Positions 31,591 through 44,154 are shown, numbered from the stretch's first letter. The stretch: 64,000 nucleotides of DNA from Aphanomyces cochlioides (GCA_019828595.1 JAHQRK010000012.1:992001-1056000), one strand, 5' to 3'. Notes: generated by a model not told the origin, from the sequence alone. A program made the numbers and translations.

Positions 31591-32972
31591 GGATACAACC
31601 GTTCGCGTCAAGCTCGGCTCGACATATGACATCTTGAGCAAGATCGAAGCGCGACGCCTACCATCTGCTGATGCCCGCCAGAAGGTTTATGAGGCACTAA
31701 CGCAGCTCAACGACGATGGAGTCAAGGCGCTGGGCAGCCTCTTGGACGGCAAGAAGTACAAGAAGACGTGGATTGCCAATAGTCTCACGATCAGTGATGT
31801 CGATTCCGACCTCGCTAACAAGTTGTCGAATGGTGCTCAAGTTGTCCAAATTGACAGCATCCGCTTGGGCCAGTACAAGATCCCAAATGTCATCAAGAAC
31901 GAGAAGCCTGCAGTGAAACCTGAAGCTGCTACTCCAAACCAATGGGGTGTTGAAACTGTCGGTGCTCCTCAAATTTGGAAGTACTACAATGGCTCTGGTG
32001 TCGTTGTGGCCTCCATTGATACGGGCGTGTTGATCACCCACGAAGCTATCAAGGCCAAGTACCGCTAATCCAAGGGTTGGTTCGATCCATACAACAAGAC
32101 TAAGAATGCCTACGACACGGATAGTCATGGCTCGCACACGATTGGTACCATGGTTAGTGACTTCGGTATTGGCGTGGCCCCTGGTGCTCAATTCATCTCG
32201 TGCTTGGGCTTGTACGAAGGCAGTGGCGATGGTGACCATCTTTTGGATATTCGTTTTGTGCCCAACGGATCCCGATGGAAGCAACGCAGACTGCAGTGCT
32301 GGTGCCGATGTGGTGAACAACTCCTGGGGTGGTGACAACATCTATGACCCTTGGATGGAAGATGCTGTTGCTGCCTGGAAGGCTGCCGGTACTATCCCTG
32401 TATTCGCCAACGGCAATGATGGTGCTGATTGCGGCACGACTGATTTCCCTGGTGGCTACAAGGGTGTTATTGGTGTCGGTGCTATCGGTTCGTACGAAGA
32501 TGATCCGACGACGCTTGCCTTTTTCTCGTCCAAGGGTGCAATCCAAGTGATTGACCCTGCCACTGGAAAGAGTGAGGTGATCATCAAGCCTGATATCGCT
32601 GCCCCTGGTTTCTTCACCTTGTCCGTCGACATCTCGAGTGATACATCGTACATCGAAGAAGCTGGTACCTCCATGGCTTCGCCCCATGTGTCTGGTGTCG
32701 TAGCTTTGTTGAAGAACGCCCAAAAGAACTTGACATTTGACGAAATCAAGAACTATTTGGTTAAGACGACCGACCAAAAGCCCCTCAATACGACGGAACC
32801 CCCGGTTTGGTACTATGGCAAGTACCGCAACAAGACTATGATTGGTGGCCCCAACTGTAACGGCACTCTCGACACGGCTTGGCCCAACAACCGCTTCGGT
32901 TATGGCCGCGTGAACGTCGCCACGATCTTGCGCGACGGCACCCTCCATGATACCCGCCGCGATCAATGTTAA
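31591..32972 (+). pseudogene. Subtilisin-like protease, copy C, inverted and broken
   Basis: The orientation is opposite to A and B. Homology begins at TTVRVKLGSTYDILSK (about 31596), so the signal peptide and start codon are missing. TAA at 32066-32068 interrupts KYR-SKGWFDP. A small indel near 32245 shifts the frame before VLCPTDPDGSN. The rest to TAA 32972 is open and includes FANGND and GTSMASPHVSG. The catalytic Asp (ASIDTGVLITHE), His (SHGSHTIGT) and Ser are still present, which suggests recent loss. It is clearly more diverged from A and B than these are from each other. Confidence 0.93.
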
Positions 32973-33177
32973 GCAAAATACTACTGTAGTATATTTGTGT
33001 GTGTTTTTCATGATAACGTTGTAGCGTTGGTGGTGACTAACCTTACTGGAGAATTAGCTGCACCATAAAATTGGCGTAAAATTGCAATGCGCAAAGCGAG
33101 AAAATGAAAGCTGGAACTAACAGTTCACGACAACATCGAAGTGTTATTTTGCAATATCTTTGGCAAATACTAGTATA
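32973..33177. other. Short spacer, no feature seen
   Basis: This lies between the broken protease C and the outer pogo-like element. Nothing is recognisable. Confidence 0.5.
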
Positions 33178-33521
33178 CAGTGAACCGGGAAATATAAGAC
33201 CATGGGCGATTCTTCGCTGATTGGTCAATTTCAGCCTCAACATGGACTCCATGTACTGCAATAAATTGTACCCCTTCAAATTGAATAGTGCAATTTTGAT
33301 ATGAGTACGAAATCTGTATTGAACAAGATTGTAAGACTTCATATACTTTGAAACTTGCTAGAGTTTACAAATTACACAGTTTGTCATGCAACCGATCCGA
33401 AGTCATCGGATTTTTGAAGAAATAGGGAAAACTCTATAATTTTAGATTTGCTGCATCCATTTCGAAGATGTACAATCCGTCGTAATGAAACACGGAATGC
33501 ACACAGTGTATTGATTCAATA

Positions 33522-35034
33522 CAGTTATGGCCCGATTTAACGTACCCACTGAAAACTAATACCTCGAGAAACTCTATATTCTTGAAAATATATGTTTATA
33601 GAGTTAAGCGAAGTCAGTCATTGTGAGAGGGAAAATGCAATCGCAAACGAAGAGGTCAAGGTTCTCCAACGAACAGAAGAAGGCTCTTCTCGAGCACCAT
33701 GAGATGCATCCCGACAAGACTTTGATGGATTTAAGTCGTTGGCTCAAGGAAGCATACAAATTGAGCGATCTGCCTCCCAAATCAACCGTTTCAACGATCA
33801 TCAATCATGCGTCCATCTCTGATGACAGCCATCCAAAACGGAAGTCTAACAAAAAGCCACTGCTGCCTGGCCTTGAGAAAAGGTTGCTCAATTGGATTCA
33901 GCTTTGTGAAGAATGGATGGTTCCCATTGTCAATGATGCGACGATCCGATTAAAGAGCACTCTGATACGCGATGAACTCTTAGTCCAAGGATTCGCTGAC
34001 CCGAATCTTGAGTCCATGACATTCTCAAGAGGTTGGATCAAACGGTTCAAAATGAGGCACAACCTCAAGTTGCGCAGTACACATGGAGAAGCTGCTCAGT
34101 AAATCCTGACGAAGTCAAGCGTGGTCGCGACTTTCTTCGAGATGTTACACGAGGGTACAAAAGAGAAGACATATTCAATATGGACGAGACCGCATACTTC
34201 TACTGTGCGGCAAGTCAAAAGACTGTGACAGAAACACCAATGCCCGGTCGGAAAATTATCAAAAAAAGGATAACAGTGGCAATTACGAGTAATGCAGACG
34301 GCTCGTGCAAGCCGCCTTTACTGTTTGTCGGCAAATCGAAGAAACCCCGCTGCTTTGGTCCTCAACAACCCTCTGAGTTGAATTACGTTGATGCCAAAAA
34401 GGGGTGGATGACGCAAAATGTTTTTGCATGTTGGCTTGAGCGATTCAATGAGACAATGGTGTCTGACGAGCGGCATGTTTTGCTCCTTCTTGACAATGTT
34501 TCCTCCCACCGGTATGACAAGACTCTCTCGAATGTCAAAATTGTTATGCTTCCACCTAACACCACTCCTTTTCTACAGCCCCAAGACGCTGGAATAATTC
34601 GTTCGTTCAAAGCCAAGATTGAGCAGTTGAAAGCGAAACGTAACGTGGAGCGCTTTGATGCGTTCATTCAAGATTTGGACCAAGGCGACGTCGAGAATAC
34701 CCATTCGCGTGCCAACAAGCTCCATGAAATGAGTGTTTTGGAAGCAATGAATATCGTGCGGCAAGAATGGAACTCTGTGGACGCGTCAACTATCTCAAAT
34801 TGCTGGCGCCATACTGAGATTCTTGGTGAGGACATGTACGAGCTTGTAGACAATGATAGTGAACGTCAAGCCTTCACCCTGTAGCCTTCAGTGCGTAACA
34901 TGAATGATGACTGTGATCGTCATGGTGTGCTGTGGGTGATGCAATATTTACCTTTATAATCTTTTACCTCTGTTGACCATGAATACTTCGTAAATTTATA
35001 TTGTTGAAGGGTACGTTAAATCGGGCCATGACTG
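33522..35034 (+). mobile_element. pogo/Tigger-like DNA transposon
   Basis: The 1513-bp element has ~26-bp terminal inverted repeats, CAGTTATGGCCCGATTTAAC at left and the complement of CAGTCATGGCCCGATTTAAC at right. It is flanked by TA at 33520-33521 and 35035-35036. It encodes a CENP-B/Tigger type transposase, so ends, duplication and protein agree. Confidence 0.93.
33635..34884 (+). pseudogene. pogo/Tigger transposase, one frameshift
   Basis: From ATG 33635 the protein is about 415 aa. The N-terminal half has two helix-turn-helix regions of the CENP-B type (FSNEQKKALLEHHEMHPDK; TFSRGWIKRFKMRHNLKLRS). At about 34100 one base is missing between HGEAA and VNPDEVKRG. The DDE domain follows: Asp in IFNMDETAYFY, Asp in VLLLLDNVSSH and the third acidic residue in LQPQDAGIIRSFK (a DDD set, usual in pogo). 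It ends at TAG 34884. Apart from the frameshift it is intact. The family cuts and pastes at TA. Confidence 0.92.
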
Positions 35035-35036
35035 TA

Positions 35037-35460
35037 CAGCGGGCTGGTAAATATACACGTATAGTGGTACTCAGTTTAGATTGGCTAAATCTTGAGATCA
35101 CCCATGTATAGAGTTTAACAAGACTTGTATAAAATAGTACTCTTTGATAACAAATATTGTACATGGGTTATTTGAGGTATGCTATATGCTCAAAATTCTT
35201 GAATTTTGATTAATTGTGAAACATAATCTATACCATTTTTCAAGAACAATTTGTCTTTGCCTTATTTTCATCGATTGGCTTAAAATTTGCACTATGATCG
35301 AATAATGTTTCCAAGTCATGTGCAATGATATTGCATGATCCATGTTTCCTTCATAATATTATACCTGTTTAATTTTATGGCATCATTTTATACAGTGCAA
35401 AGGAGTGAGGCGAAAACAGCAAGTACCACTATACGTGTATATTTATTTACTAGCCCTCTG
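35037..35460. mobile_element. 424-bp TA-flanked MITE
   Basis: The ends are CAGCGGGCTGGTAAATATAC and the complement of CAGAGGGCTAGTAAATAAAT, with continuing similarity through ACACGTATAGTGGTACT. It is flanked by TA on both sides, and the left TA (35035-35036) is shared with the neighbouring pogo element. It is inserted in the 3' part of the outer element's transposase gene. No coding capacity. Confidence 0.85.
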
Positions 35461-35913
35461 TAACTTTTGGCAACGCTTTTCTAAAGCTAGATCTTATTGT
35501 TTCGGGAGTGATTGCCTCCCAAGCCGCAATCGCCCTTTTAATTGTCGCCATTCGCTTATCTTTGGCTGTTCGCTGAGTAGTCGTCTCTGCAAGCCACATC
35601 GGTCTTCTCTTCTCTCTTAAGTAGACCATGAACTCGAGAAGACTCTAAGCAGTCAACAAAGATACAATAATACAATATATTATTTTCCTTACTTGGGGCT
35701 GTGGGAGAATATACGGTCTTCCAGCTCCTGGAGTCCTTTTGGCTTGTGGTTGAAGACTGTCGCATTCCATTTGCGTATCGTTTCTTTGGAGATTCCAGTT
35801 GTTTCAACCACAGTTTCTAGTCCTTGTTCTTCGACGGCACGTAGAACCTTCAGCTTGTACGACGCGGTGTAAGAGCGTCGCAGTTTGCTCAACTTCTCGC
35901 TGTTTTCTGACAT
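35461..35913 (-). pseudogene. Remnant of outer pogo-like transposase (N-terminus fused to C-terminus)
   Basis: ATG at 35913 begins a 74-aa frame, MSENSEKLSKLRRSYTASYK...ETTGISKETIRKWNA, a helix-turn-helix of the type at the start of such transposases. After its stop at 35689, and after a frame change, 35461-35585 encode MATIKRAIAAWEAITPETI and RSSFRKALPK, which looks like the C-terminal segment. The DDE core is missing. The C-terminal end is cut by the MITE. Confidence 0.65.
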
Positions 35914-36051
35914 CGGTCAGAAACGTTATGGCCATGAAGCGATGTTTGACAACCTGTCATATCTATCTATTGTTAAATTTTATATTATTAAATTTGAGGG
36001 TTTGAAAATGGGGTAGGGTTTGTCGATGGTCTTATATTTCCCGGATCACTG

Positions 36052-36324
36052 TTTGTCAAATCACTTGCGAATTTCAAAGAGAAACAGGAATTTTGCACCT
36101 CCACAAAGCCGTACTCTTCAAACACTGCGAAAACCAATTCCCTTGTTAATATTCTACATTGAATGGATGAGTTGATGTCAATTTCAATCTTGCAAATGAT
36201 AACCCCTATAAATCTTGGATATTAAATTTTAGAGGTTTTCAGAATGGAATCATCACATTCATTAAGGTTTCAACCGACGCACCACATCTAACGCTCGCTC
36301 GATATTTTCGATCCGGCATACACC
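36052..36324. other. Spacer upstream of the IS630-like transposase
   Basis: No gene or clear terminal inverted repeat is seen. Confidence 0.45.
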
Positions 36325-37730
36325 ATGGACCCGAAAGTTGATGCTTGTTTTGCCTTCGTGAAGGCTGCTCGCCACCGCACAGTCACAAGAGAAGAGAGAC
36401 TTGACATTCTTCGTCTACATGCGTGGTTTCGGAGGCAAATGTTGCTGGAGCATCCAAGAAGGTCTCCGAAGCGCTCGGACGCAACCTCAACTTGGTTCAA
36501 GATGTGTGGCGTGAATACGTCTCAACATAGACAGTATCTGTCGCAGTACACACTGGTAATTGTACAACTCATGTCACTAAGGTCCCTCGGACCAAGGAGG
36601 TGGTCCAAATGGTCCAGGAATTTGTTCGTGCAAGGCGTGCAACAAGAACACGCACAACAGCGGTGGATGCTATGATGTACTTGCACGCGAAGTATATTCT
36701 TGACTTCAACCCCGATGACAAGAAGCAATGTACTTCAACATTGCGTGCCGTTCAGCGCTTCCTGAAGGTACAAGGATACAAGCGTGGCACCCGCAGCAAA
36801 GGTTCAACATACCACTTGTCTGCATCCAATGCACTTGCCCGTGATACATACGTTCGTTTGATGCAGCCCCATATCAAGGGTGCTGGAAGACCACACATTG
36901 CTTACACCGACGAGTCCTTTATCCACCACCACTGCAAATCTCATCATCAGGACTTGTACGACCCGTCCGACAAACTTGATGTTGCACCCAAAGAAAAACA
37001 CAAGGGTCGCCGTTATTGCTTCGTGGCTGCAATACTTGACTCACCGACACTTGAGAGTAGAGTCATGGCTCTCAATATATTCACTGGCGGGGAAAGAAAG
37101 ACCACTGGCAAATGCAAGGAGACGAAGGACTATCATGGTATGTTCGATCAAGTTTACTACAAGAGTTGGTTCAAACGTCTCCTCGACGAGTTGGACACAC
37201 ATGGAGTTCAAAATGCATTGATTGTCCTCGACAATGCAAAGTACCATAAGGGTTTGCCGAGCTCGACGCCTACAAGTGGGAAGCGCAAGAGTGTGCTGCT
37301 CGAAGCTTGCGCTTTGTATGGTATTGCAACCAGTGGTGATGAGTACAAGAGTGAGCTGTGGCAAAAATTGGCGACTTACATCAAGGCTCATGTTCGTCCA
37401 GTGATTGTGGATATGGCTCAAAGCCTTGGACACACTGTTGTTTACACCCCACCCCACCACTCCGATCTTCAACCGATCGAGCTTATATGGGCTAATGTCA
37501 AGACTAAAGTTGGTCGCCAATACACCGACATGACACAGTTTCCAGAAGTTAAGACCCGATTGGAGTTGGCATTTGCAGAATTGAAACCGAACACAATCAA
37601 TGGGTGTGTACGTTCTGCCGAAGAAAATTTGCAAAAGCTGCATGAGCACCTCATCGAGATTGATAACCTTGAGTCAGATGAAGACTCGTCTGCTGAAAGC
37701 TCCAGCAATGACGACACGGGCTCTGAATAG
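36325..37730 (+). pseudogene. IS630/Tc1-mariner-like (DDE_3) transposase, broken near the N-terminus
   Basis: ATG at 36325 starts MDPKVDACFAFVKAARHRTV, a helix-turn-helix beginning. Near 36430 the frame changes to ASKKVSEALGRNLNLVQDVW, and that frame has a TAG at 36530 or so before continuing openly to TAG 37730. The DDE domain is complete: Asp in IAYTDESFIHHH, Asp in ALIVLDNAKYHKG, and the third acidic residue (Glu) in SDLQPIELIWANVKTKVG. A Ser/Asp/Glu-rich tail follows. I could not find convincing terminal inverted repeats. Confidence 0.88.
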
Positions 37731-38031
37731 ACTTTGATTGTGAATCATTCATAACCTTGATAGTAAATATATTCATTGTGCGAGAGTTTACAGAGCTTTT
37801 GAACTCTACAATTGAATACCTCTAGATGATTATCATGAAAATAGTGACTGAATGATGTCGCGAACTGTAAGTCACACACAAATGTCATGAGGACTAATGC
37901 TTTGAAGTAGAGTTCGCCCTATTACATATACGTGTATAGAGCACTGTACGTCTTTATACACGTATAATTTGTATACCATAATTTAATATACATGTACGAT
38001 GCTTCGAGGAGTCGTTTCACAACGATATCTT
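37731..38031. other. A+T-rich spacer
   Basis: It contains several TATACACGTATA-like short palindromic runs at about 37928-38000. No gene is seen. Confidence 0.5.
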
Positions 38032-40492
38032 TCAGGGGCCGTATGCTCACAAAATGCGAATATCGACAATGTGCGGATATCTCAAGTTGCGGATTAAAAA
38101 TATTCGCATCCTGGCCGAATGATTGAAAAAAATACTCACCTTCAAAATATATTAGTCTACAATAATCGATATCAAATTGATTTGTAAGTTATCACGGTTT
38201 TTACCACCAAAAGTCTATATGTGAGCTGATTGACTCTCACATCGCTTTCAAGATGACTTGGCTTCCAGCTTTATGGTACTTGGCTATTTGAGTAAAAGTT
38301 TTGATACATGAGTAAAAGTCAACTTCCATGCCGTTGTGTCGACGACGTCCCTTACTGAAATAAAACAGTTCCACCTGCTTGATTCGATATTTGACTCAAA
38401 CTCGGATATTTCAAAAATTCTCGGTGAAACCATGGATTTTAAACTCGGATATTTCGTCCGGATACGATGGCGTGAAAAAAATATCCTTGTATGCTGGCGC
38501 TTCAAAATATCCGCATTTTTTGGACAAAATGTACGACATATTGACAAATATCCGCATATTTTCCATCAGCATACAGGGCCTCATGGATCCCTCCAACATC
38601 GACGCACACTTGCTGAAACAAGGAGCTGGCCGTTCCCGTGTCGTTAGGTGTGCAGCATGTCAACACTCCGTACCTGCAAACAAGTCTCGATGGGCATCTC
38701 ACTTAAGAAGTTGTCCGAATGTCTCCAATGAGACAAAATCTCTATTTCCTCTTCCATCTCTAGGTGACAGGAAACGAACCATCGTCCATGTTAATGTAGG
38801 GAATGATAACATTTTACAGCAGTCAAGCGCTAAGGCTGAATTGTCATCAGAGCGACCACAGCAACAACAAAAAATGACGCAATATCTAGATAATATCACA
38901 GCCAAGGAAAAAAATCTTTTGGAACAATGGCTGAAAAAATGGCTCAAGTATTTTATGACACTGGAATTCCATTTCGAGTAGCCGACTCTTCATCATGGAA
39001 ACGCTATCACAACTTACTACGTCCATCTTATACCCCTCCATCTAGCAAGTGTATTGGTGGATCCCTCTTAAATCAAGCTGCAATGCTTGACAAACAATCT
39101 TATTTAAAACAAATTGGCAACAGTGAAATCATTAGCCTCACCACCGATGGTTTTTCCAACCTCAATAGAAACCATCTTGTTAATTTTGTTCTTCAATTTA
39201 GCAATAGACGAATTCAACCTGCAGCCTGGAAAGTTTTGCCCACAGATGATACAATCCAAACTGGCGAAAACATTGCTTTGCTAATAATTGACGTCATGTG
39301 TAAAATTGGAATTGACAAAATGGCAAGTGTGGTTACTGACAATGCCCCAAACATGAGATTGGCTTGGACTATAATTGAATCCAATTTTCCTCATATTGTT
39401 TGCAATGGTTATGCTGCTCATACAGTCAACTTGATGGTGAAAGATATTTGTCAACTGAGCAAATACAACGATGTCATTAAAAAATCTGGAGTGCTTACTG
39501 CTTTTATTAAAAACAGACCTCAGTTAATTATCGGTTTAGAATTATTCAAAATCAAATGATCGCAGATAACGATTTGAAAATTGCTCATGAATTGGCCTTT
39601 GTTGTTGATACCTGCTGGTATACTCATCACAACTCGGTCCTTCGTAATGTGGAAAATCGTTTTGTTCACGATACTTTACTTAATCATCATGTTTTCCGAC
39701 GACTTATTGGATCCAGTAAGAAAGACGAATATGCCAACATTGTGAAGGATGAAATATTCTGGACAAATGCCGATGAATTCTATCTGTTGTCAAACCAACA
39801 ACAAAGCTTTTAGGGAAATTGGAATCAAATTGTTGTTTATTAAATGAAGTATACGCTGGATTTTTGGAATTGTTTACTCTCTGGGAAAAGAATGATGAAT
39901 TGAAACAAATTTTATTAAGCCGCTGGGCCTTTTTGCACACTCCAACAATGGGTTTTGCATATTTTCTCGACCCAAGAAATAAAGGAGGTAGAGGAATGTA
40001 CATAAGTCCCCCCCTGAGTGTACAAATGACTTGTATGAGGTCCTTCGACTGCTGCCCACATACATTGTAAACTGTCGACGAATTTGTAGCGATGTTGAAA
40101 TTGTTAAACAGGAAATTTCGGACTACCAAATGTACGCAGCAAATCCTACATTGCAGGATGAGGCAATGATTAATGAGATGGAATTAGAAGTTTGGTGGGC
40201 TGCCATTGGATTTTCTAAATTTCCCAATTTGGCAAATGCAGCACGAATATTGTTTACTATTCCAACTTATCAAGCTGCCAGTGAGCGCCATTGGAGCATA
40301 TATGACTTTATTCATTCAAAGAGACGCAACAGGCTGTCTATAGAAAAATCAACAGCGTTGACAATAATGTATGCGAACGCAAAAATCCGCGCGGACGAGG
40401 CAAATGTAGTAGCGCTTATGACTGGTGAGCTAAGTGACTACGACTCTGATGCATTGGACTCTGATGAAGAAACAAAGACTTACGAAAATTAA
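38032..40492 (+). mobile_element. hAT-type DNA transposon, right end not found
   Basis: A candidate left end CAGGGGCCGTATGCTC at about 38033 is followed by many copies of TGCGGATA/TATCCGCA-like motifs in both orientations (about 38055, 38078, 38090, 38503, 38550). These look like subterminal transposase sites. A hAT transposase relic follows. The right terminal repeat was not found before the piggyBac left end at 40571. Confidence 0.7.
38583..40492 (+). pseudogene. hAT transposase, multiply frameshifted
   Basis: The likely start is ATG 38583 (MDPSNIDAHLLKQGAG). A BED-type zinc finger (RCAACQHSVPANKSRWASHL) is followed by a frame change near 38925 into MAQVFYDTGIPFRVADSSSW, a DUF659-like region. 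The RNase H-like fold has LTTDGFSNLNRNHLVNFV and ASVVTDNAPNMR. There are further breaks near 39556, 39800 and 40000. The C-terminal dimerisation domain is seen in AARILFTIPTYQAASERHWS and ends at TAA 40492. At least four frame breaks make it non-functional. Confidence 0.88.
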
Positions 40493-41201
40493 AGATATCA
40501 CCTTTATCTGACATTTATAGTTTTAAGATAAAAACGCATGATTACTTGTCTTGAAGAAACGAAATGTTAACCCGTTCGTGTGGGGAAGTTCCATACTTTA
40601 ATCAAGTTTATTCTTAAGTATACTTGACTTTGCCAACGTGCGATTCGCAGGGTGGCAGGCGAAATAATAAAATAAAAAATGCCAAAAGTCATTATATTTG
40701 CTTCAATTAGGGTAGGCAGGGTCGCAAGCGCCAATCAGAAAAAAGATGAATATTTTTGGTTCCCAGAAATTTATTTTATTACCCAATCTACAGTATCTGA
40801 ACAGACGGTTGATTCAAGTCTTTTAACCAATGAAATTTGTTTGTTATTACCTTAAATAGTCCTCTTGAACCACAGTCTCCCTCGCCGTTGATTGGTCGAA
40901 TTTGAAAATTTGAACTGGTAAGAGACTTCTCTCACTTTCCCATTTGCACCGTCTTGCTCAAGTGCCTTGAACCTGCGCTGTGATTTCTGCACCGCCGCCG
41001 CAGCCACCGCAGCGATTCCAAGTACTCAAGCCGATCTGACTCTACGCTACGCCTACCGTCGCCGCCGCCGCCGTGCGATTCAAGGGGCTCATGTGTCTGC
41101 CGCCACCGATGAAGAAACATTTCGATTGGTTGGTGTTTAAACTGCCTTGTACCCAATTGGTCGGTACTTGCAACGACGGTCATTTTGCAATTTGCTTTGT
41201 C
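40493..41201. other. hAT 3' flank and piggyBac left arm
   Basis: TTAA at 40567-40570 marks the piggyBac left end. Within the left arm, GTGCGATTCGCAGGGTGGCA at about 40640 mirrors a sequence in the right arm. Two CCAAT-type boxes and a C-rich, CCGCCGCC-repeated stretch (40985-41075) precede the transposase start. No gene. Confidence 0.6.
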
Positions 41202-44154
41202 ATGGAGAAGTGTTGTGTGTGCGGCGAAGAAGAAGGTCCCAACCTACGCCAGTGCTGCATGTGTTTGTCCAAGTTCCATCATATGTGTATCATTGAAGAA
41301 GGCAAAAAATGCGGGTGGTCTGAAGCTGAAGAAGGACAAGAAGTGTGTAGTGCTCAATGTTACCAAGCCAGAGACATACGAGTTCCCGAAGTTGTGCCGC
41401 CACCGGCAAGAAAGCGAGGTCGTCCTAAGGGATCGAAGAACAAGGCGAAAGTGCAAGATGTACAAGGTGTATCAACACCGGTAAAGCGTGGTCGTCCGTC
41501 GAAGTCAACATCAATAGACAGCCAACTACCAGCGGCAGATGAGGTATCCGAGGCGACAGCTATATTTACACCCGATCACAAGTCAATCCGATCCGAGACC
41601 ATGTATCGCTACGTATCGTTTAAGCCGCTACGAGAGGCTCAGACCCACAAGAACGACAAGAAGTTGCTTGATTTCTACGCAGATTGCCAAGACTTCATGC
41701 TTAGTGGTGTGGTCACCGCAGTGCGCTATGTCGTTGGCAGCGAGAACGATCCCGATTTCGACACGCCGGGCAAGAAATCGAAAGCGACTGCCAAGACGAT
41801 GGTTGCATTGTACAAGATCACTTGGAATCACACGCGTTTCCAGCGCGAGGAACCTTGGATTACTGCACGCCTCTTTTACAAAGGTACTTTGTTATCACAT
41901 TTATCTTACTCACTAAATTGTGGGTGTGGAACAGTTTGCGACTTTGAAGGCGAACCAACGCATGAACGCCGGACGAAGTTACCTTCAGATTTCGTCGTTT
42001 GTACCCGAAGACGAGTTGCACGAGATGACCGAGTGGAACATGAAGTTCCTAACCGACAGTTCATTCGACGAAGAGTACAAGGACGATGAAGAGACCAAGA
42101 ACGACATGCTGCCTAATGTGGAAGCGCCCGTTGACGACGGCAGCGACGACGAATGGTCTGAATTCGTGGAACGTGGTTGGAAGAAGCACGGGAACTACGA
42201 CACGACAGAAGACATTGAAGGCCTTGAAGACGTTGAGTGGATTTGCAGTGGACACTACGCTGGGCCTACACATCTATACGAACATGAAGACAACAAGGAT
42301 GACACGCCCGTGGACGAGTTGCGCATTTCTGATGAGTTCAAGGATCTATTCAAAGACCCTGTGAAGGGTTTCCTAGCCTTTATGTAGCTGGAATTTTGGA
42401 AGACCGTGACGTTGCGGACGAACGCCAAGGCATTAGCGCTGCAAGCCGCTCATCCTAAAGGATACGTTGGTGGCCGAAAGTTCAAGAAAAGTTTCGAGCT
42501 GGTTGAAGTGATGAAGTTTATTGGCTTACTGATCATTATGAGTGTCGTACAAGGCGGCGAGTACAGAGTACAGACCTCTTTGGCGTATCCGACCACTCAT
42601 CAACCTGTTGAAGGCATCATTCAAGAATTTCGCCGTGGCAGGACGAGAGATCAGTGTCGATGAGGCGTGCATTCCGTGTCGGTCAAGTTATGCGCGTGCG
42701 CTCATCGTCTACAATCCCAAGAAACCTCTGGGCAAGTATCATTTTCGTATTTACACTGCAGCATGCGTAACTACTTGGTACGTTTTTGCCTTCAAGATCC
42801 ACTCGAAGGCGGCAGGCAATTTCGACATGGAAGCCGACGACGAAGCCGATGATGACGGTGAGTCAGCCCCAGACGACGACACAGCAGAACCTCGCGATGA
42901 AGTCAAGCCAAGTGCACTGCAGCAACATGTCATCGACATCACAAAACAATGGGAGGGTAAGTTCATATCGTGTTATTCTGTTATGAATCTGTTCTAGGCT
43001 CGCACCGAATGATCAATCTGGACAACTGGTATTCTTCGGTGCAGTTAAGTCTGACGCTGCTGAAGATGGGGTTGTATTGCCGAGGAACAGTACGAAGCAA
43101 CCGAGCGCACAATCCACGGTTCGGCATGTTCGACAAGAAACAGATAAAGTCGGTCATGCGTGGGTCAAGTTTAGTGTCGGTCGCTACATCTCTGGGCATT
43201 ATTGCAGTTTCCTGGCTCGATGGCACAGTCGTGAACATGCTCTCGACTGCGGATGCAACAACAAAGTCATTTGTCCATCGCCGAGTTGGAAGGTATGACT
43301 TTACACGCTGCTATTACATGTTATCTTTACTAGTTAAACTATCCAACAAGAATGCCTCTCACTCGTCGGTCTGTACAACAAGTACATGCAAGGTGTTGAC
43401 CGTCATGATTAACTACGCGAACGATTCTCTACCGCATCAGGAGCAAGCTTCAAGCAATGGTACAAGAAACTCGGGTTCGCTCTGATAAACATGGCTATCA
43501 CCAACTTGTACGTTCTGTACACGACCTGCGAACCGGTCAATCAACGCGACTCGCACCTGCACTTCCAAACAAAGCTGGCGAACCAAATGCTGTTCGAAAC
43601 GGATTGGACATTGTAAGTTATCTCTATGCTACTTTGCTTTTCACACTTGAAGGTTTTCCGAGACACAAGTACCAATGGAGTACTCGAGTGTACCCATGAC
43701 CCAGTCAGCAAAGGCTCTGAAGAAGCGGCAGCAGAAGAAAAAGCCGCTGCTTTACAGCGCGACGCTTCTCTTCGGCAGCCGCCAAAACTCAATAACACTT
43801 GCCGTGCGACGGACAAGCAAGCGGAAGTGTCGTACAGCCAGCGAATGCGCCGTTATTGTGTTGTTTGCTACTATGAGCGAAGCAAAGAACTCATCAAAAC
43901 GCAGTGGTGTGACGTACATCAAGTCTACTTATGCACAAAAAGCATATCTGCAGAGCGAGCAAGCTGTACCAGCTCATCTCTGTCCTCATGCTCAGTGGTC
44001 ATGTTGGGACAAGTTTCACTCGTTCTATCAACCAAAAGGCCTTTTTAAGAAAGACGGCAAGATGGACAGAGGCAACGAGCTCTACAAAATGAAGAAGCAG
44101 AGCGAGAAAGAACCCAAGACTAGCAGCGCCAAGAAGTCACTCGTTTTGGTTTAG
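41202..44154 (+). pseudogene. piggyBac transposase with N-terminal PHD finger and AT-hooks, broken
   Basis: ATG 41202 starts MEKCCVCGEEEGPNLRQCCM, a PHD-type Cys/His cluster, followed by two AT-hooks (KRGRPKGSKNK, KRGRPSKST). The DDE_Tnp_1_7 domain is recognised from SVDEACIPCRSSYARALIVY, MINLDNWYSSVQLSLTLLKM, GTVRSNRAHNP, SWLDGTVVNMLST and NKYMQGVDRHD. A C-terminal zinc motif (YCVVCYYERS...WCDVHQVYLC) is present. Introns are likely at 42956-42998 and about 43293-43340. Breaks: a probable lost AG acceptor (TGG at 41921-41923), a stop at 42385, a frameshift near 42575 and a TAA near 43411. The product would have cut at TTAA sites. Confidence 0.88.

Larger units (their letters stand above)
33178..36051 (-). 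mobile_element. Outer pogo-like element, internally deleted, host to two further insertions
   Basis: The ends are CAGTGAACCGGGAAATATAA at 33178 and the complement of CAGTGATCCGGGAAATATAA ending at 36051, matching over about 26 of 29 bp. TA precedes the left end; the right flank is TT, so the TA duplication is imperfect. Its right arm holds transposase remnants on the minus strand. Inside lie a complete pogo element (33522-35034) and a MITE (35037-35460), so it is the oldest layer. Confidence 0.8.
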
